A stretch of 64,000 nt of DNA from Spinacia oleracea (taxonomy: Eukaryota; Streptophyta; Magnoliopsida; Caryophyllales; Amaranthaceae), in assembly GCF_020520425.1 (NCBI RefSeq), contig NC_079487.1, positions 132,826,385 through 132,890,384 on the forward strand. Direction: 5' to 3'. The position numbers and the translations under genes were made by a program. Of this stretch, positions 13,190 through 24,195 are shown piece after piece. The notes beneath the pieces were generated by a model. The model ran no database searches and had not been told where the DNA came from. It was given only the letters and a program-made list of their open reading frames with translations. Every line of letters begins with the position of its first letter. Positions within the stretch are counted from its first letter, which is position 1.

Positions 13190-13410
13190 TTTTTATGCAT
13201 GAACTTTTTAAAGAGTTACATGGAGGGTAATCGTGCAGCAGATTGGTTGGCCAATCAAGGAGCAATGCACTCGAGCCCGCTGAAAGTGATTGTTTGGTTC
13301 CATCTGAACTAGCTAGAATTTTAGAGGAGGACAACATGTTCTTTTGTTTTAGTTTTGTCATTTTCTTCTTCTTTTGGAATCCATTGCCTCTTTTGTAATC
13401 GGAAAAAAAA
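13190..13410 (+). mobile_element. LINE 3' end (RNase H tail), 5'-truncated
   Basis: A degraded reading frame gives YMEGNRAADWLANQGAMHSS followed by LARILEEDN. This matches the C-terminal RNase H region that closes many plant L1-type LINEs; better copies are at 34801-35008 and 55500-55640. It ends with TTTTGTAATCGG and an A run. Only the tail is present. Confidence 0.6.
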
Positions 13411-13848
13411 AGAACATTTTAAAGAGTTAAATAGATATTGTTATACATATGATTTTGAAGAGATGGTTTTTTTAAAGCAAAAAAAATATTGTACTAAAAA
13501 AAATATCTTTTGCATTATGGCATAGTAACTTTTAAACATTTTGACCTTAAATTTTACTCCGATGTACAATATTATTGTTTTAAATAAGAATTTAGGTATT
13601 AGGTATTAGGTATTTAGGTTGATGGGTTAATAAGGAGAGAAGAAGTGAGTTTGTATTAAATACTCCCTAATACTATATAGCTTGTATTGCTTTTCTCATT
13701 ACTTCATCACAATGCATATCAGATGTGAGGTATATATATAGGAGTAGTATTATAACATGCAAGTGACCTTACATTTTCTAATATGCTCTAGATTCTTCTA
13801 CTCCTTTCATCTATCTAGAATGTTTTTGCTACTAGATATTTTTAGCTA

Positions 13849-14195
13849 CTAGCTAGATATTTCTTTGGACGGAGGTGGTGGAGGAGCTGGAGCAGGAAGC
13901 CAGAGCGGTGGTGAATAGTCTGGCGGCGGCGGCAAAGATGTTGGTGGTCTGGTTGTGGGTTGAAGATCTAGGGTTAGAGGAGGAAGAGAGGGGGTCGGGA
14001 AGTGAAGGCGGGAATGGAATGGAATGGAAAAGTCTTGAGGGGTGGAAAATGAGTGAGAGTGTTTTGGGGTAAACTCAATAACGAAAATGGGTAAACAGAA
14101 TGGCGAAATATGCCTAACAAACAATAACAAAGGGAATGATATCATCCATTCCCTTTCCCTTTGATTATTACCCAAGCAAACAATAACAAAGGGAA
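13849..14195. mobile_element. Non-autonomous element with CATTCCCTTTCCCTTTG end
   Basis: Contains a proline-codon-rich stretch on the minus strand and the words CATTCCCTTTCCCTTTGATT and AACAATAACAAAGGGAAT. The same words reappear at 32815-32880, so the two are copies of one family. Neither border nor target duplication could be fixed. Confidence 0.4.
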
Positions 14196-14288
14196 TAATT
14201 AAGTCAACTCAAAACTCACTCAAAAGTCAAAAGTCCACTAGTGGATTATTTTACGTAGCATTTTTAGAAGACATTTTGTATACCTTGG

Positions 14289-14665
14289 GGGCTGTTTTTA
14301 CCACTTAAAAAATTGACAATTTATTTTTTACCACCTAAAAAAATAAAAGTTGTTTTTTACCGCCTATAAATAATATAAAAATTGTCTTTTATCACCTATT
14401 AACTACAAAATGGATGAAAACGTTATGTGAATTAATTTGAAGGGAAAATAGTAGCTTATATACATGAAAATTGTGGGAGAAGAGAATAAAATAAAAAATA
14501 TAGTCATTGAAATGGGATTGCATAACGTTTTCGTCCATATTTGCGGTTAAGAGGTGGTAAAAGACAATTTTTTATTTTATTTTTAGGTGGTAAAAAACAA
14601 CTTTTATTTTTTTAGGTGGTAAAAAACAATTTATCAATTTTTTTAGGTGGTAAAAAACAATTTAA
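14289..14665. mobile_element. MITE-like element with repeated ACCACCT / AGGTGGT units
   Basis: The left arm has TTTACCACTT, TTTACCACCT, TTTACCGCCT and TTTATCACCT units; the right arm mirrors them as AGGTGGTAAAAAACAA. Paired internal words ACAAAATGGATGAAAACGTT and AACGTTTTCGTCCAT confirm the fold-back. Same family as 2509-3100. Confidence 0.6.
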
Positions 14666-15550
14666 CCTTACAAGCTAGTATTAACCAAAAGTAATTTTTG
14701 TTCGGAAAGTTCTTATATTCTCATTTGGTTTTACGAGTAATAAACACGATAATTATGTCGGTCAATAGTTCGGGTTGATGTGACCCAAATGTTATGAGGT
14801 TTAAGGTCTGAATATAATAGTCCCAACTCATAACTGTTTTACGAGTGTATTGGATCAGGTTAGGTCCGGGTTGATTTCTGATGGGTCTACTACACTACTG
14901 TAGAACACAGTGATACTCTACTCAGAAATCTTTCTTTTCTCAACACTCATGCAGATTTCAGACAGCATTTTGCAACACTTCCTTCTATTTCATTTTCACA
15001 CATTCACACACATCGAATAGATCAACCACTGAATTAATGTCTGATAAGTGGTGGAATCATACAATTTCAAAATTGTAATTTCATTTCCTACCCACCATTA
15101 AAAAATCACACTTTTGTTACCTATTTTGCTTGATATTTCCATTAGTATTAATATGTACTTCGTACTCCGTATGTTTTTATTACATTACCATCGTACTTAT
15201 CAAATATTAGTAAACTTTTAAGTCAACTCAAAAGTCAAAAGTCAAAAGTTAAAAGTCAAAGGTCTACTAATGAATTATTTTGGACTATTAGATTAGTTGA
15301 AAATTCTTTTGTTTTCACATCCAATTTCCCCTCTCATTCAAATAGATTTTGTTCATCCCATTTTTATTACAAATCTGTTTATTTTTCAGAGGATTTTCTC
15401 AGGAGGAGGAGCTTCTAGCTCAAGTTAAACTAGCAGGAGAAATTTCTAGAGTTTTTATTTCAATTTGATGGGGTGTTGTTCCAGTACTCAGCTTAAGGCT
15501 GATCAGAGTTCTCTCCATCATGCTAATAGTAAGTTATCACTTATTAAATA

Positions 15551-15798
15551 CTTCCTCCGATCATTTTTACTCGCAACGCTTGTCACTTTTACGCATGCCA
15601 ATGCATAATTTTGATCATATCTTTAAGTCTATAAAAAGTTCATTTTTTGAAAATATGCATTAAGACGAATCTAACAAGATCCCACATGAGTACATGACTA
15701 TGTTTTATCTTACGTATAAATCACCAACAATGATCAAAGTATAATAGGTGAATAGTGTAAAATTCACAAATGTTGCGAGTATTAAAAATCGGAGGAAG
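15551..15798. mobile_element. Stowaway MITE in RLCK intron 1
   Basis: Ends CTTCCTCCGATCATTTTTAC and ATTAAAAATCGGAGGAAG with TA on both sides; ACTCGCAAC / GTTGCGAGT extends the inverted repeat. Confidence 0.92.
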
Positions 15799-17717
15799 TA
15801 TGTTTTATATTTTAAACTAAGTTTGTTTAGTTTAATGTAAAGTAAGTAGCTAGTGTGTCTATTTCTATTTCTAAGTTATTGGTGTGTTCTATTAAAGGCA
15901 GTGACAGGGTTAAATATGAAGGACTAAACCAAAGATCAGAGGAGGAGGTGCTGCAATCGTCGAACTTGAAGATGTTTTCCTACAAAGAACTTAGCTTAGC
16001 AACTAAGAATTTTCATAATGATAGTCTTGTTTTAGAAGGTGGGTTTGGTTCTGTGTACAAGGGGTGGATTGATGTGCACACCTTTGCACCTGCTACGCCG
16101 CGTTCTGGACAGGCTATTGCTGTCAAGAGATCCCAAGGTCACACTGACTGGTTGGTTAGTATTTTGTGTAAAAGGCATTTTGATATTTCTGATTGATTTA
16201 GGTGCGTTCTATCCACTTAATTTTCAGTTACTTTTATTAAATTTATCTTATTATTAAGACTTATCATAACTTATAAATTAAGATGATTTTACAATTGCTA
16301 CACTATTTGTAGCTATTGTAATTTTTTGATCAGATCCGTTTGAATTATTAATATTAAATCAGGAACATTGATGAGATTACTTTATACGGAGTATTCAAAA
16401 TATTTTAACAATAAAATATTTTAATAATAAAATATTTTGTAAAAAAAAAATAACAGTAACAAAAAAAAATTAAGTTTTTTCGTTCATTTTGTTGGTGTAA
16501 TTGAGTTCTTCTTCCCCATCTTTTCCTTGCCTCCATTCTTATTCATGTGATTCAAAGTCTTAATTTTATTAAATTTTAGATTAAAACATTACTCCGATTT
16601 CACAAATAGCCTAAATTGGATTTGACAAATAGGATAGATTGAGGAAGAGAAAGAGAAAGATAAATAGTGATAGAAATATTGAAGAAGGTGTGGAGTATTA
16701 ATGGGGATATTTAGGAAATGCATTAACGGAAATCCAAGATTCTGGAGGTATAAAGCAGTTTCTTCACACGTAAAAATATGAATGCATTTTATTTTTAAAT
16801 TGTGATTTCTAAAAAAAGAAAAATTATCTTTTTGAAAATATTAAGTCAAACAATTGGATGGACAAGATTAGTTTCCAAAAAGTGAAGAGCTGGGATTTAA
16901 AATAAATACAATAGCTACAATTTTATTGTAGCCATCAAAAAGTGTTCCTATAAATTATCCTTGAGTAGTGAACTTATCATATCTGAACTTAACTGAAATT
17001 ATCTGAACTTGTTTTCGTGGAATAAGTGAAAATCAGGAACAAAACAAAGCTTAAATCATTGTGTGTATGTTTTGAAATACAGACAGAAATCATTTACTTG
17101 GGGCAACTACGACATCCTAATCTTGTACACCTGATCGGATACTGCTTTGAGGATAAGCACCACCTTTTGGTATACGAATTCATGCAGTGTGGTAGTTTGG
17201 AGAATCATCTGTTTAAGAGTAAGTTTTATAATCTTCAACTTCAATGGAGTGAAGATGTAGATTGCTGGTTTATTATGTCTTCTATAATGTGGAAATCTAT
17301 TGTTTTCTTTTTTTAATAGGGTCAACTTCTGATGAGGCTCCACTATCATGGAAACTTCGATTGAAGATTGTTCTAGGCGCAGCAAAGGGGCTTGCTTTCC
17401 TCCACAATAACCAAGAGATCAAATTCATTTATCGAGATTTTAAGCCTTCTAAGATACTCCTTGATTCAGTATGTCAAGCCCGATTCTGTAGTATTAAGCT
17501 ACTTAAATTGACAATTTTCTGCATTTCTTTACAGTTTTAATACGTAATACAGGATTTCAATGCAAGGATTTACGGTTTCAGTTTGGCTAAAAATGGGAAA
17601 TTTGATGACCGGGGTAATGGGTCCACTAGAGTCGTCATAGGTACTAATGGCTATGCAGCTCCTGAATATATTGGTACTGGTAAGAGAAGAGTTCCTCTTT
17701 TTAGGCTCTGTTTTTTT

Positions 17718-17905
17718 GGTTGAATTTCAGGATTTTTAATTCAGGTTCAGTAACATTCAGTTAAGTCCAGTTCTTTTTGGTTGAATTTCAGGACTTTCAA
17801 TTCAGGTTCAGTAACATTCAGTTAAGTCCGGTTCTTTTTGGTTGAATTTCAAGACTTTCAATTCAGAATCAGTAACATTTAGTTCAGTCCAATTCAGATT
17901 AAAAA
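17718..17905. repeat. Three ~62-bp tandem repeats in RLCK intron 5
   Basis: Units start at about 17718, 17780 and 17842 with TTGGTTGAATTTCAGG or TTGGTTGAATTTCAAG, and include TTCAGGTTCAGTAACATTCAG. The vocabulary (TTCAGTTAAGTCCAG) is that of Tourist-like elements such as 25710-25933. Confidence 0.8.
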
Positions 17906-17998
17906 AACAAGGCTTTACTTCTTATTTTTTGATAATCAAATTAATTCATTCATAAGAAGTCATACGACATTTATATAAAGATTTGGATTTAACAAATA

Positions 17999-18253
17999 CT
18001 TCCTCTGTTATTTTTTAAATGACACAATTATTTAGGCACGTTTGTCAACGCATGATTTCAAACATTTATCTCTAATTATAGATAAGAAAAAAAAACATAA
18101 AATTTGATATTTAAAAATATTTATTGAGACGAATCTAACAAGACCTCACACGACTATGTTTTTTTTAAGTATAAACCGCAAAAGGAAGTCAAAGGAGCTT
18201 GTGTGAATAGTGTCCAAAACCCAATTGTATCATGTAAATAAAAACGGAGGTAG
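17999..18253. mobile_element. Stowaway MITE in RLCK intron 5
   Basis: Ends CTTCCTCTGTTATTTTTTAA and TAAATAAAAACGGAGGTAG, with TA at both flanks (17997-17998 and 18254-18255). Subterminal GACACAATT / AATTGTATC pairs inside. It lies where the missing kinase subdomain exon would be expected. Confidence 0.85.
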
Positions 18254-18890
18254 TACATAAAAAACGAATCAAATTAAACTTCTTTTCACCATAGCTATGA
18301 TCATAGTATATCAAACATTTTGTATACCCTCTTTTATATGGTTGTCCTTTTTCTGCAAGGGGGTCTATAGATCTGTTGTAGTCGTGACAAATATGATTTT
18401 AGTCTGATTCATCTGATTGTAGTCGAAAGATTGACCTAATCTTCGATCCCGCACAAAGCTTTACCAAAAAAATAACCTGAACTAAATAAACACACAAAAC
18501 TTAACTAGAATGAAACTCACCATAGGGGTACTTATTACACAACAATATGTAGTTTTATTGAGATCTAAGCCAAAAACAAAATAGAATTAAAGAGAACGGG
18601 TCGGAAAAAACCAAATTAGAAATTTGGCTATTTCTGCCCTAAAAACCAAGGAGAGGGACCTTATTAATTGGGCAATGCCTTACCTTCAGAAGGAAAAAGT
18701 TAGCAGGATCATGGACCTTAAAATTAAAGGGCAGTACTCTTCAAGTTCAGCAAAGATTATAGGCAACCTTGTTAACAAGTGCCTATCATTAGACCCAAGT
18801 TCAAGGCCCAATATGGATGAGGTCGTATCAATAATAGAGCAACTCCAAGATATATTGTAAACTCGGCCAATAGGGGTGATCAATTCGAAT

Positions 18891-19378
18891 TAGGGATGGC
18901 AAAGTTAAATGGATATCCATTTATTCGATCCATGCGCAATTATTAAATAGATAGATATCCGGACTAAACGGATGACATGCGGGTGACGGATCGAGTCGGA
19001 TACGGATGACCCTCGCTCCATCCGTTTATCCTCCACCATCCGCTTAATATATTTTTCACCTAAATTTTAACAAAAATATTCTACAATCAAGAAAATATTT
19101 TTAATTCTTGTTGCAGATTATATTTTTTAAAGTATTTGTTGTTATTTTTTTAAACAAATTTTTTTTAATTGTTGAAAATGACTATAAAAGTTGATGTGAT
19201 TTTTTATAGTAAAATAAATATTCATCCGTTATTCACCCGATCCACCTGTTTCATACGCGGATGACGGGTGGGTGGATGCGGGTGATGGGTTAAACGGGTG
19301 ACGGATGAAGTAAATTGATAAACGGATGGATATGAGTAAAGCCCCATCCAATCCGAATCCGATCTATTGTCATATCTA
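18891..19378. mobile_element. hAT-like non-autonomous element, 488 bp
   Basis: Begins TAGGGATGGCAAAG and ends TTGTCATATCTA. Flanks ATTCGAAT (18883-18890) and GTTCGAAT (19379-19386) form an 8-bp target duplication with one mismatch, as expected for hAT. Both arms are GGATGACGGGTG-type repeats and pair with each other. Confidence 0.8.
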
Positions 19379-19618
19379 GTTCGAATGCCCCATCCCTATA
19401 TTACTCATCACATTACTTATGTGTGGGATACAAATACAATAGTGGGATGGGGATTCGAATTCATAAGGACATGTAATTACTAACCCAGTAATCTGATTAC
19501 TACCTCATTTTTACGCTGGTTGTTTTAATTTGTTTTACAATGTTATTTACATTGTGCTTTAATCTATGTTTGGATATAAAAGTTTACTATCTTATCCATT
19601 TTAATCCACAACATTTAC

Positions 19619-20335
19619 GCTCTGTTTGGCAATAATAGTTGAAATGAAGCTGAAACTGATAAGTTGTCTGAAACAAATAAGGTGAATGGGTGATAACTGA
19701 AACTGATACGTAGCTGAAACTTATAAGCTACCTAATTACAACCACTGTTTAGTAAAAATAAATGTTTAATTAGCTGTAATTATTCGGTGAAATGTGAAAT
19801 ATGCATTGAATTGACAATATATTGTAAAATTGTTATAGTTTACATATTTCCATACCCGTAAATCCTAATAATAATTTAGCTGAAAATCACTTTACATTTT
19901 GCTTTTGAGGAACTCACTTAACATGTTTCAATTATATAAGTTGCTAGTGTCTCGTCATATTTGCATACTCGTATATATCATTACACCATTCTAGAGTATT
20001 ACTTATTATAGTATCATATTTCAGGTAAAGTTTGACATTTGGCCATTGAAACTGATCGATTAGCCTCAGTTGACTAACGATTTATGGCCAAATAAATTAC
20101 GTGGCTCTGAGAAGCGAAGGTTTATATTGAGGAAATGTAAATATGAATTTCAGTTTTAGGTAACTGATATTCAGACGCTACTTTAGATAGCATCCAAATT
20201 TCAGTCAACTTCTTTCAATTTCAGTTCCTGAAATATCATTTCAGGTTGATACCAAACACATCTATTTATTTTAGATACCTTAAATTTCAGCTAACTTATT
20301 ATTTAAGTTAACTGAAATAAGTTACCAAACAGAGC
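19619..20335. mobile_element. Tourist/Harbinger-like element with GCTCTGTTTGG ends
   Basis: Starts GCTCTGTTTGGCAATAA and ends TTACCAAACAGAGC, with CTGAAACTGATAAG / AACTGAAATAAGTT pairing inward. ~717 bp, no coding capacity seen. The target duplication is not clear. Confidence 0.7.
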
Positions 20336-21166
20336 CGTTACAACTTTCTATTCATTTTCTCTTACTTTATTCATTTTTTTTCTTACACTCACGCTACTTT
20401 TTTACACATCTATTTTTCACTTTTTTTCTATCTGATCTTTGTATTTGTAAAATAATAACTTTAAATATCATTTTGAAATGGAGTCAGTATGACGGATAAG
20501 AAATATAGAATGTCTCATAGCAAAAACGTAAAAGGTGATCAGCATTACACCAGCATAGGTTGTAACACTAATTGCTTAGAACTTAGAAAGCAGATGCGTT
20601 CGTCGGTAGTGTTTAAAGAAAATTAGTAACTTCATAAGTAGCGGGTAACATTTGATTAATGTAGTAAAATTTTATAGTACAATATATAGCTTTAATTATA
20701 TTTAAAATACCAACCGGTACTTTTGCAATACTCACAGGGTGGGTATTTGGTGTTTATGGTTTAATATAGAGAGCAAGAGTGCGAAGATAAAATGTTATAT
20801 TTTTTCATTCCACACATTATGGCCATACAACAAAGCTCTATTTATAGTTATACATATAGGTTATCTTCATTCTCTAGATCGAATTTTCTACCTCTGGATT
20901 TTTCTAAACACTTATCTATATTTAGATATTTCTTAAGTAAATTCTAGATATTATTTTATCTATATTTTTCCACACACTTTACTACTAGATTTCTGTGGAG
21001 TACATTCTAGATTATTTAAATATTTCTTGATTAACATTTTAACATTACCACTACTTTGACAATTAACCGTTACTCACTTATATTAAGCGTTAACCGTTAC
21101 CCTAACGATTACCCGCTACTCAACCGCTATCCACGCTAGTGCTAGTTTTGCGGAACAGGGTCTTAG
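20336..21166. other. Intergenic, no gene seen
   Basis: AT-rich. CCGTTACC and GCGGGTAA words at 21060-21125, and the phrase GTTCCGCAAAACTAGCAC right after the hairpinin stop, look like transposon text that may have trimmed or replaced that gene's 3' end. No paired terminus was found. Confidence 0.4.
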
Positions 21167-21511
21167 TCACTCCATGAAGAAATTAGCCAAAATAGGGTGC
21201 CTTAGTTGGAACTCTTTTTGGCATATCCTTTGGCATTGGAATCCTTGTCCATCTCCTAACCTCTCGCACTTCATCTGGCAGTCCTCGTCCTCGAACTGTC
21301 CTCCTTGGCCGTGGCCGCCGCCGCCTCTCTGTTGCCGCTGATCTGGGAACTCCTCGTGGCACCTCACGTGACATTCGAAGCCTTGTCCTTTCCTCTCGCA
21401 CCACTGTTGGCAATCCCTTAGGGGATTAGGAAGGCGGATTGCTAAGGTTGTTGATGTTACGATAATTGAAAGGAATAACAAAAACAAAGTCACCTTCGAT
21501 TTGAAATTCAT
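21167..21511 (-). CDS. Secreted double alpha-hairpinin (vicilin-like antimicrobial) peptide precursor
   Basis: A 114-aa single-exon frame. Residues 1-24 (MNFKSKVTLFLLFLSIIVTS...) form a signal peptide. Two cysteine modules follow: C34-x3-C38-x8-C47-x3-C51 and C78-x3-C82-x10-C93-x3-C97. Both match the CxxxC...CxxxC helical hairpin of alpha-hairpinins, the class that includes the MiAMP2-type fragments cut from the vicilin N-terminal region; known members are antifungal or protease-inhibiting. A Gly/His/Gln-rich linker (GGGGHGQGGQ, 63-72) separates them and could be a cleavage site. No cupin domain follows, so it is either a stand-alone precursor or a vicilin gene cut short by downstream transposon sequence. 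A TATA-like TATATAAA lies about 20 bp before the ATG on the minus strand. Activity is inferred. Confidence 0.78.
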   Translation of the reverse strand: MNFKSKVTLFLLFLSIIVTSTTLAIRLPNPLRDCQQWCERKGQGFECHVRCHEEFPDQRQQRGGGGHGQGGQFEDEDCQMKCERLGDGQGFQCQRICQKEFQLRHPILANFFME

Positions 21512-21875
21512 GATTATATATAAATTTAAACTTTATATATGTTTATTTTGTTTGATATTGTGATGCGTGAATTAAAGTTGAAGTGTGGAATTGAATTGTG
21601 CGGAAGTTTATAGAGAAGTTGTGGTAGGGAGGACGTGTTAGCATTTTGTGTATGACGGCATGACTTAGCATGCAGATTGACGAGTGTTTTGGGATGTTAA
21701 TTTTAGGTGTCAAATATTAGCTGAAATTAATTAAGGACACCAATGATGCTACGAGAGTCGAGGTGTACATAGCAACAAAAGTAAGTACGTACTCCGTATT
21801 ATAGTATTGCTTTTCTTTCAAAGAAAAAAGCAATACAAATTACTCCATATAAATCTGTTACCTATCGTATATATT

Positions 21876-22127
21876 ACCTCCTTTTCAAAAAAATCTTTAC
21901 ACTTACTATGTGTACGGACTCCGGTGTAATGTTTGACTGTTAATATATTCAATTTTGTATGGTAAAAAATTATAAAAATTTAATATTTATAAAATACATT
22001 TTGGGACGAATCTATTAAGATATCTCATGATAATTTTTTTATAGATATAATAGTGAGAATTTATGGTCAAAATTTTGATTTTTAGGTACATTTTTTAAAG
22101 CGTAAAAAACTTTATGAAACGGATGTA
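21876..22127. mobile_element. Degenerate Stowaway-like MITE
   Basis: ACCTCCTTTTCAAAAAAATC at the left and TTTATGAAACGGATGTAG at the right, with TCTTTACAC / GCGTAAAAAAC pairing. Ends are less conserved than in the other copies. Confidence 0.5.
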
Positions 22128-23107
22128 GTCCAACTTTATTATATTGGCAACTATATATTTGAGGAAGAAGATTTCATTTTGGCAATATGTTATGCATGTT
22201 ACTTCTAGTTTTACAACTGCAAAATCCGGAGATGGTTAATAATTAAGGTGCACCCACATTCATTAAAATCTCACTTGTACATGTGGAGGATGTAAATAGG
22301 GATATGTACGGGCGTTTATTGTCGATGGGTTGTGGGCCGCTTGGATAAGGCGTGGAGTCATTGTTGGGTTTGAAGCATATGTTGTGTTTTTAGTCTATTG
22401 GGCTTTTAGCCAGTAGGCCCATTGGGAATCAATTGGGCACCCAAACATTACCCATTTTTCAAAGTTATTCCCCATTTTCAACAATAATCAACTCCTGGAG
22501 AGTTATTGGGCAAGAGCTGCCTTGAATTAGCTCTCCATAAAGATCTACTCAAGAGCCCCGGCCCAATATTGGCCAAGAGATAGTTCTTGTTTGAAAAATA
22601 GTTGGAGAGCTATTCGGAGAGGCACTCCAAGAGCCCCAATGTGCAGCTCTAACTTCTAAGGTGGAACACTCTTCGATATTGTGAAGTTAACTCTCTCTCC
22701 TCCTGACAAACGTGACCCAAGCCCATGTTTATATAACTTTTCGTTTTTCGTTTTTTCAAATATCATGCAATAACTTAACATGTCAACTTTTTTTATCACT
22801 AGACGTGATATTTCAGTAGGAACACTGACAAGAGGGCGGAGTGAATTGTCTCGAGGAACTTGGGATGTTCCTTGCGGAATTTCAACGTTAAAGGAACAAC
22901 GATCAATAAACAAGTAGAATATGAAAATGAGGAAACTTCTTGACACTAATCAAGAAGGAAAACCTCAGCCTCTTTTATATATTGTAATGCCTTGAATACA
23001 ATACACTTAATAACCCAAGTTCTCTCGAACACGAGTTCCTCACAGCAATCCCCGTTGATTACCGTGCTACTCTTTTCACACTCTCTCACTGACTTAACTC
23101 TAAGTCA

Positions 23108-23235
23108 CTCAAGGATCACTCAACCCTTAAACTCAAAACTCAAGGATCACTCAATCCTTACACTCAAAACTCAAGGATCACTCAATCCTTACATGTACCC
23201 CACAACTCAAGGATCACTCAACCCTCAAACCCCAC
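23108..23235. repeat. ACTCAAGGATCACTCAA minisatellite inside the solo LTR
   Basis: Four copies of ACTCAAGGATCACTCAAYCC spaced by variable CTTAAACTCAAA-type spacers. Confidence 0.85.
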
Positions 23236-23884
23236 AATTACAACTCGAATTATGAAAATCTAGCAATTAATAAAGCTTATGCATAATAAAGGAACTTTGA
23301 GGAACACGCTCTTTTTGTAAATTGACTTATGTAAAAGCTCTTAAGCTCTTTTAGAAATAATATGTGTTGTCAGTTGTGATTTGATTAATGAAAACACTTC
23401 TCCTTTTATAGAGGAGTTTCCCTAGGTTAGTTTCCCAAGTTCCTTTCAACTGCCACTAACAGTTACCGGGAGCAGTAACGTTAACATGACTTGAGAGAAA
23501 CAAGGAGACCATTTCAAACCACTTTTAACACGTTTAGTTAGAGAAAATAATGGGAGTAGTTTTAGGAACAAGGAAAACCTTTTGCTTGGAAAACAAGGAG
23601 TTCTGAAACAGAATTCAACGTTTATTTTTATTAAAATTATTTTATTTTTTTTCCAAAGATTTTTCTTAATAAAACTTTATTTTATTTACAAATAATATTT
23701 TCTCAAAAACATATTAAAATACACGTGTTCCTTTTGTTCCACATAATGCATAAACATTATTAAAATACTTACATAAAACCTTAACATAAACTCATATGTT
23801 GTAGCTTTCATGCTTGCACCTCTGGAAGCTCCACTTGAAGGCTTCACACATTGTTCCTTCTCCGGAACATCGAGGGTCCTCATA

Positions 23885-23985
23885 ATATACGAGGAAATCG
23901 CTTAGGAAATCGCTTAGGATCTCCCTTAGGATCTTGCTTAGGATCTCCCATAGGATATTCCTTAGGATCTCGCTGAGGATCTCCG
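23885..23985. repeat. CTTAGGATCTC short tandem repeats inside the solo LTR
   Basis: Seven or so diverged ~16-bp units of the form CGCTTAGGATCTCC follow one another. The open frame across them is a by-product. Confidence 0.8.
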
Positions 23986-24195
23986 GTTCCAACTTTTGCA
24001 AATTGATTGATTTTTCACAGTAACTCCTTATATTGCTGTTGTTGTTTGTATTTGTTCAATAAGCTTAGTTTGTCCAACATGCACTCCCTAACTTAGTATT
24101 GTTCATTAAAGGATCTCAGGTCCTTACAATAATACACTTAAACAATAATCAGGAAGTTTGCATTGTCATCATCAAAATTTAGGATCAACAAGACG

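Larger units (their letters stand above)
15468..18860 (+). pseudogene. RLCK-VII-type receptor-like cytoplasmic kinase, catalytically dead
   Basis: Exons 15468-15528, 15898-16154, 17083-17218, 17320-17468, 17553-17679 and a last one ending 18860 (5' border unclear, ~18630). The N-terminus MGCCSSTQLK is a myristoylation/palmitoylation signal, so the product should sit at the plasma membrane as BIK1/PBS1-type kinases do. FSYKELSLATKNF, the ATP lysine in [42 protein letters not shown] and AAPEYIGTG follow in family order. Key positions are lost: the first glycine of the P-loop (LEGGFG), the catalytic-loop Asn (to Lys in FKPSK), and the DFG Asp (IYGFSLA). Subdomain IX (the DVYSFGVVLLE segment) is missing between exon 5 and the last exon. 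The readable exons have no internal stop. It is either a pseudokinase or a young pseudogene. Introns hold two Stowaway MITEs. Confidence 0.8.
22806..24190 (-). mobile_element. Solo LTR of a Ty1/copia (SIRE/Maximus-like) retrotransposon
   Basis: On the minus strand it starts TGTTGATCCTAAATTTTGAT and ends CTGAAATATCA, the canonical TG...CA borders. A perfect 5-bp target duplication AGACG flanks it (22801-22805 and 24191-24195), so this is a solo LTR left by recombination between the two LTRs of one element. At 1,385 bp with a GATGATGACAA-type start it resembles SIRE/Maximus copia LTRs; the assignment is from memory of that family. It contains two internal minisatellites. No internal coding region remains. 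The intact target duplication points to moderate age. Confidence 0.88.

Noticed and set aside
13849-14175. Proline-rich extensin-like protein on the minus strand
   Set aside because: Lies in a repeated element shared with 32.8 kb and lacks a signal peptide or SPPPP pattern.
23110-23235. A CRISPR-like array
   Set aside because: Four short repeats with irregular, similar spacers inside a plant LTR; a minisatellite.
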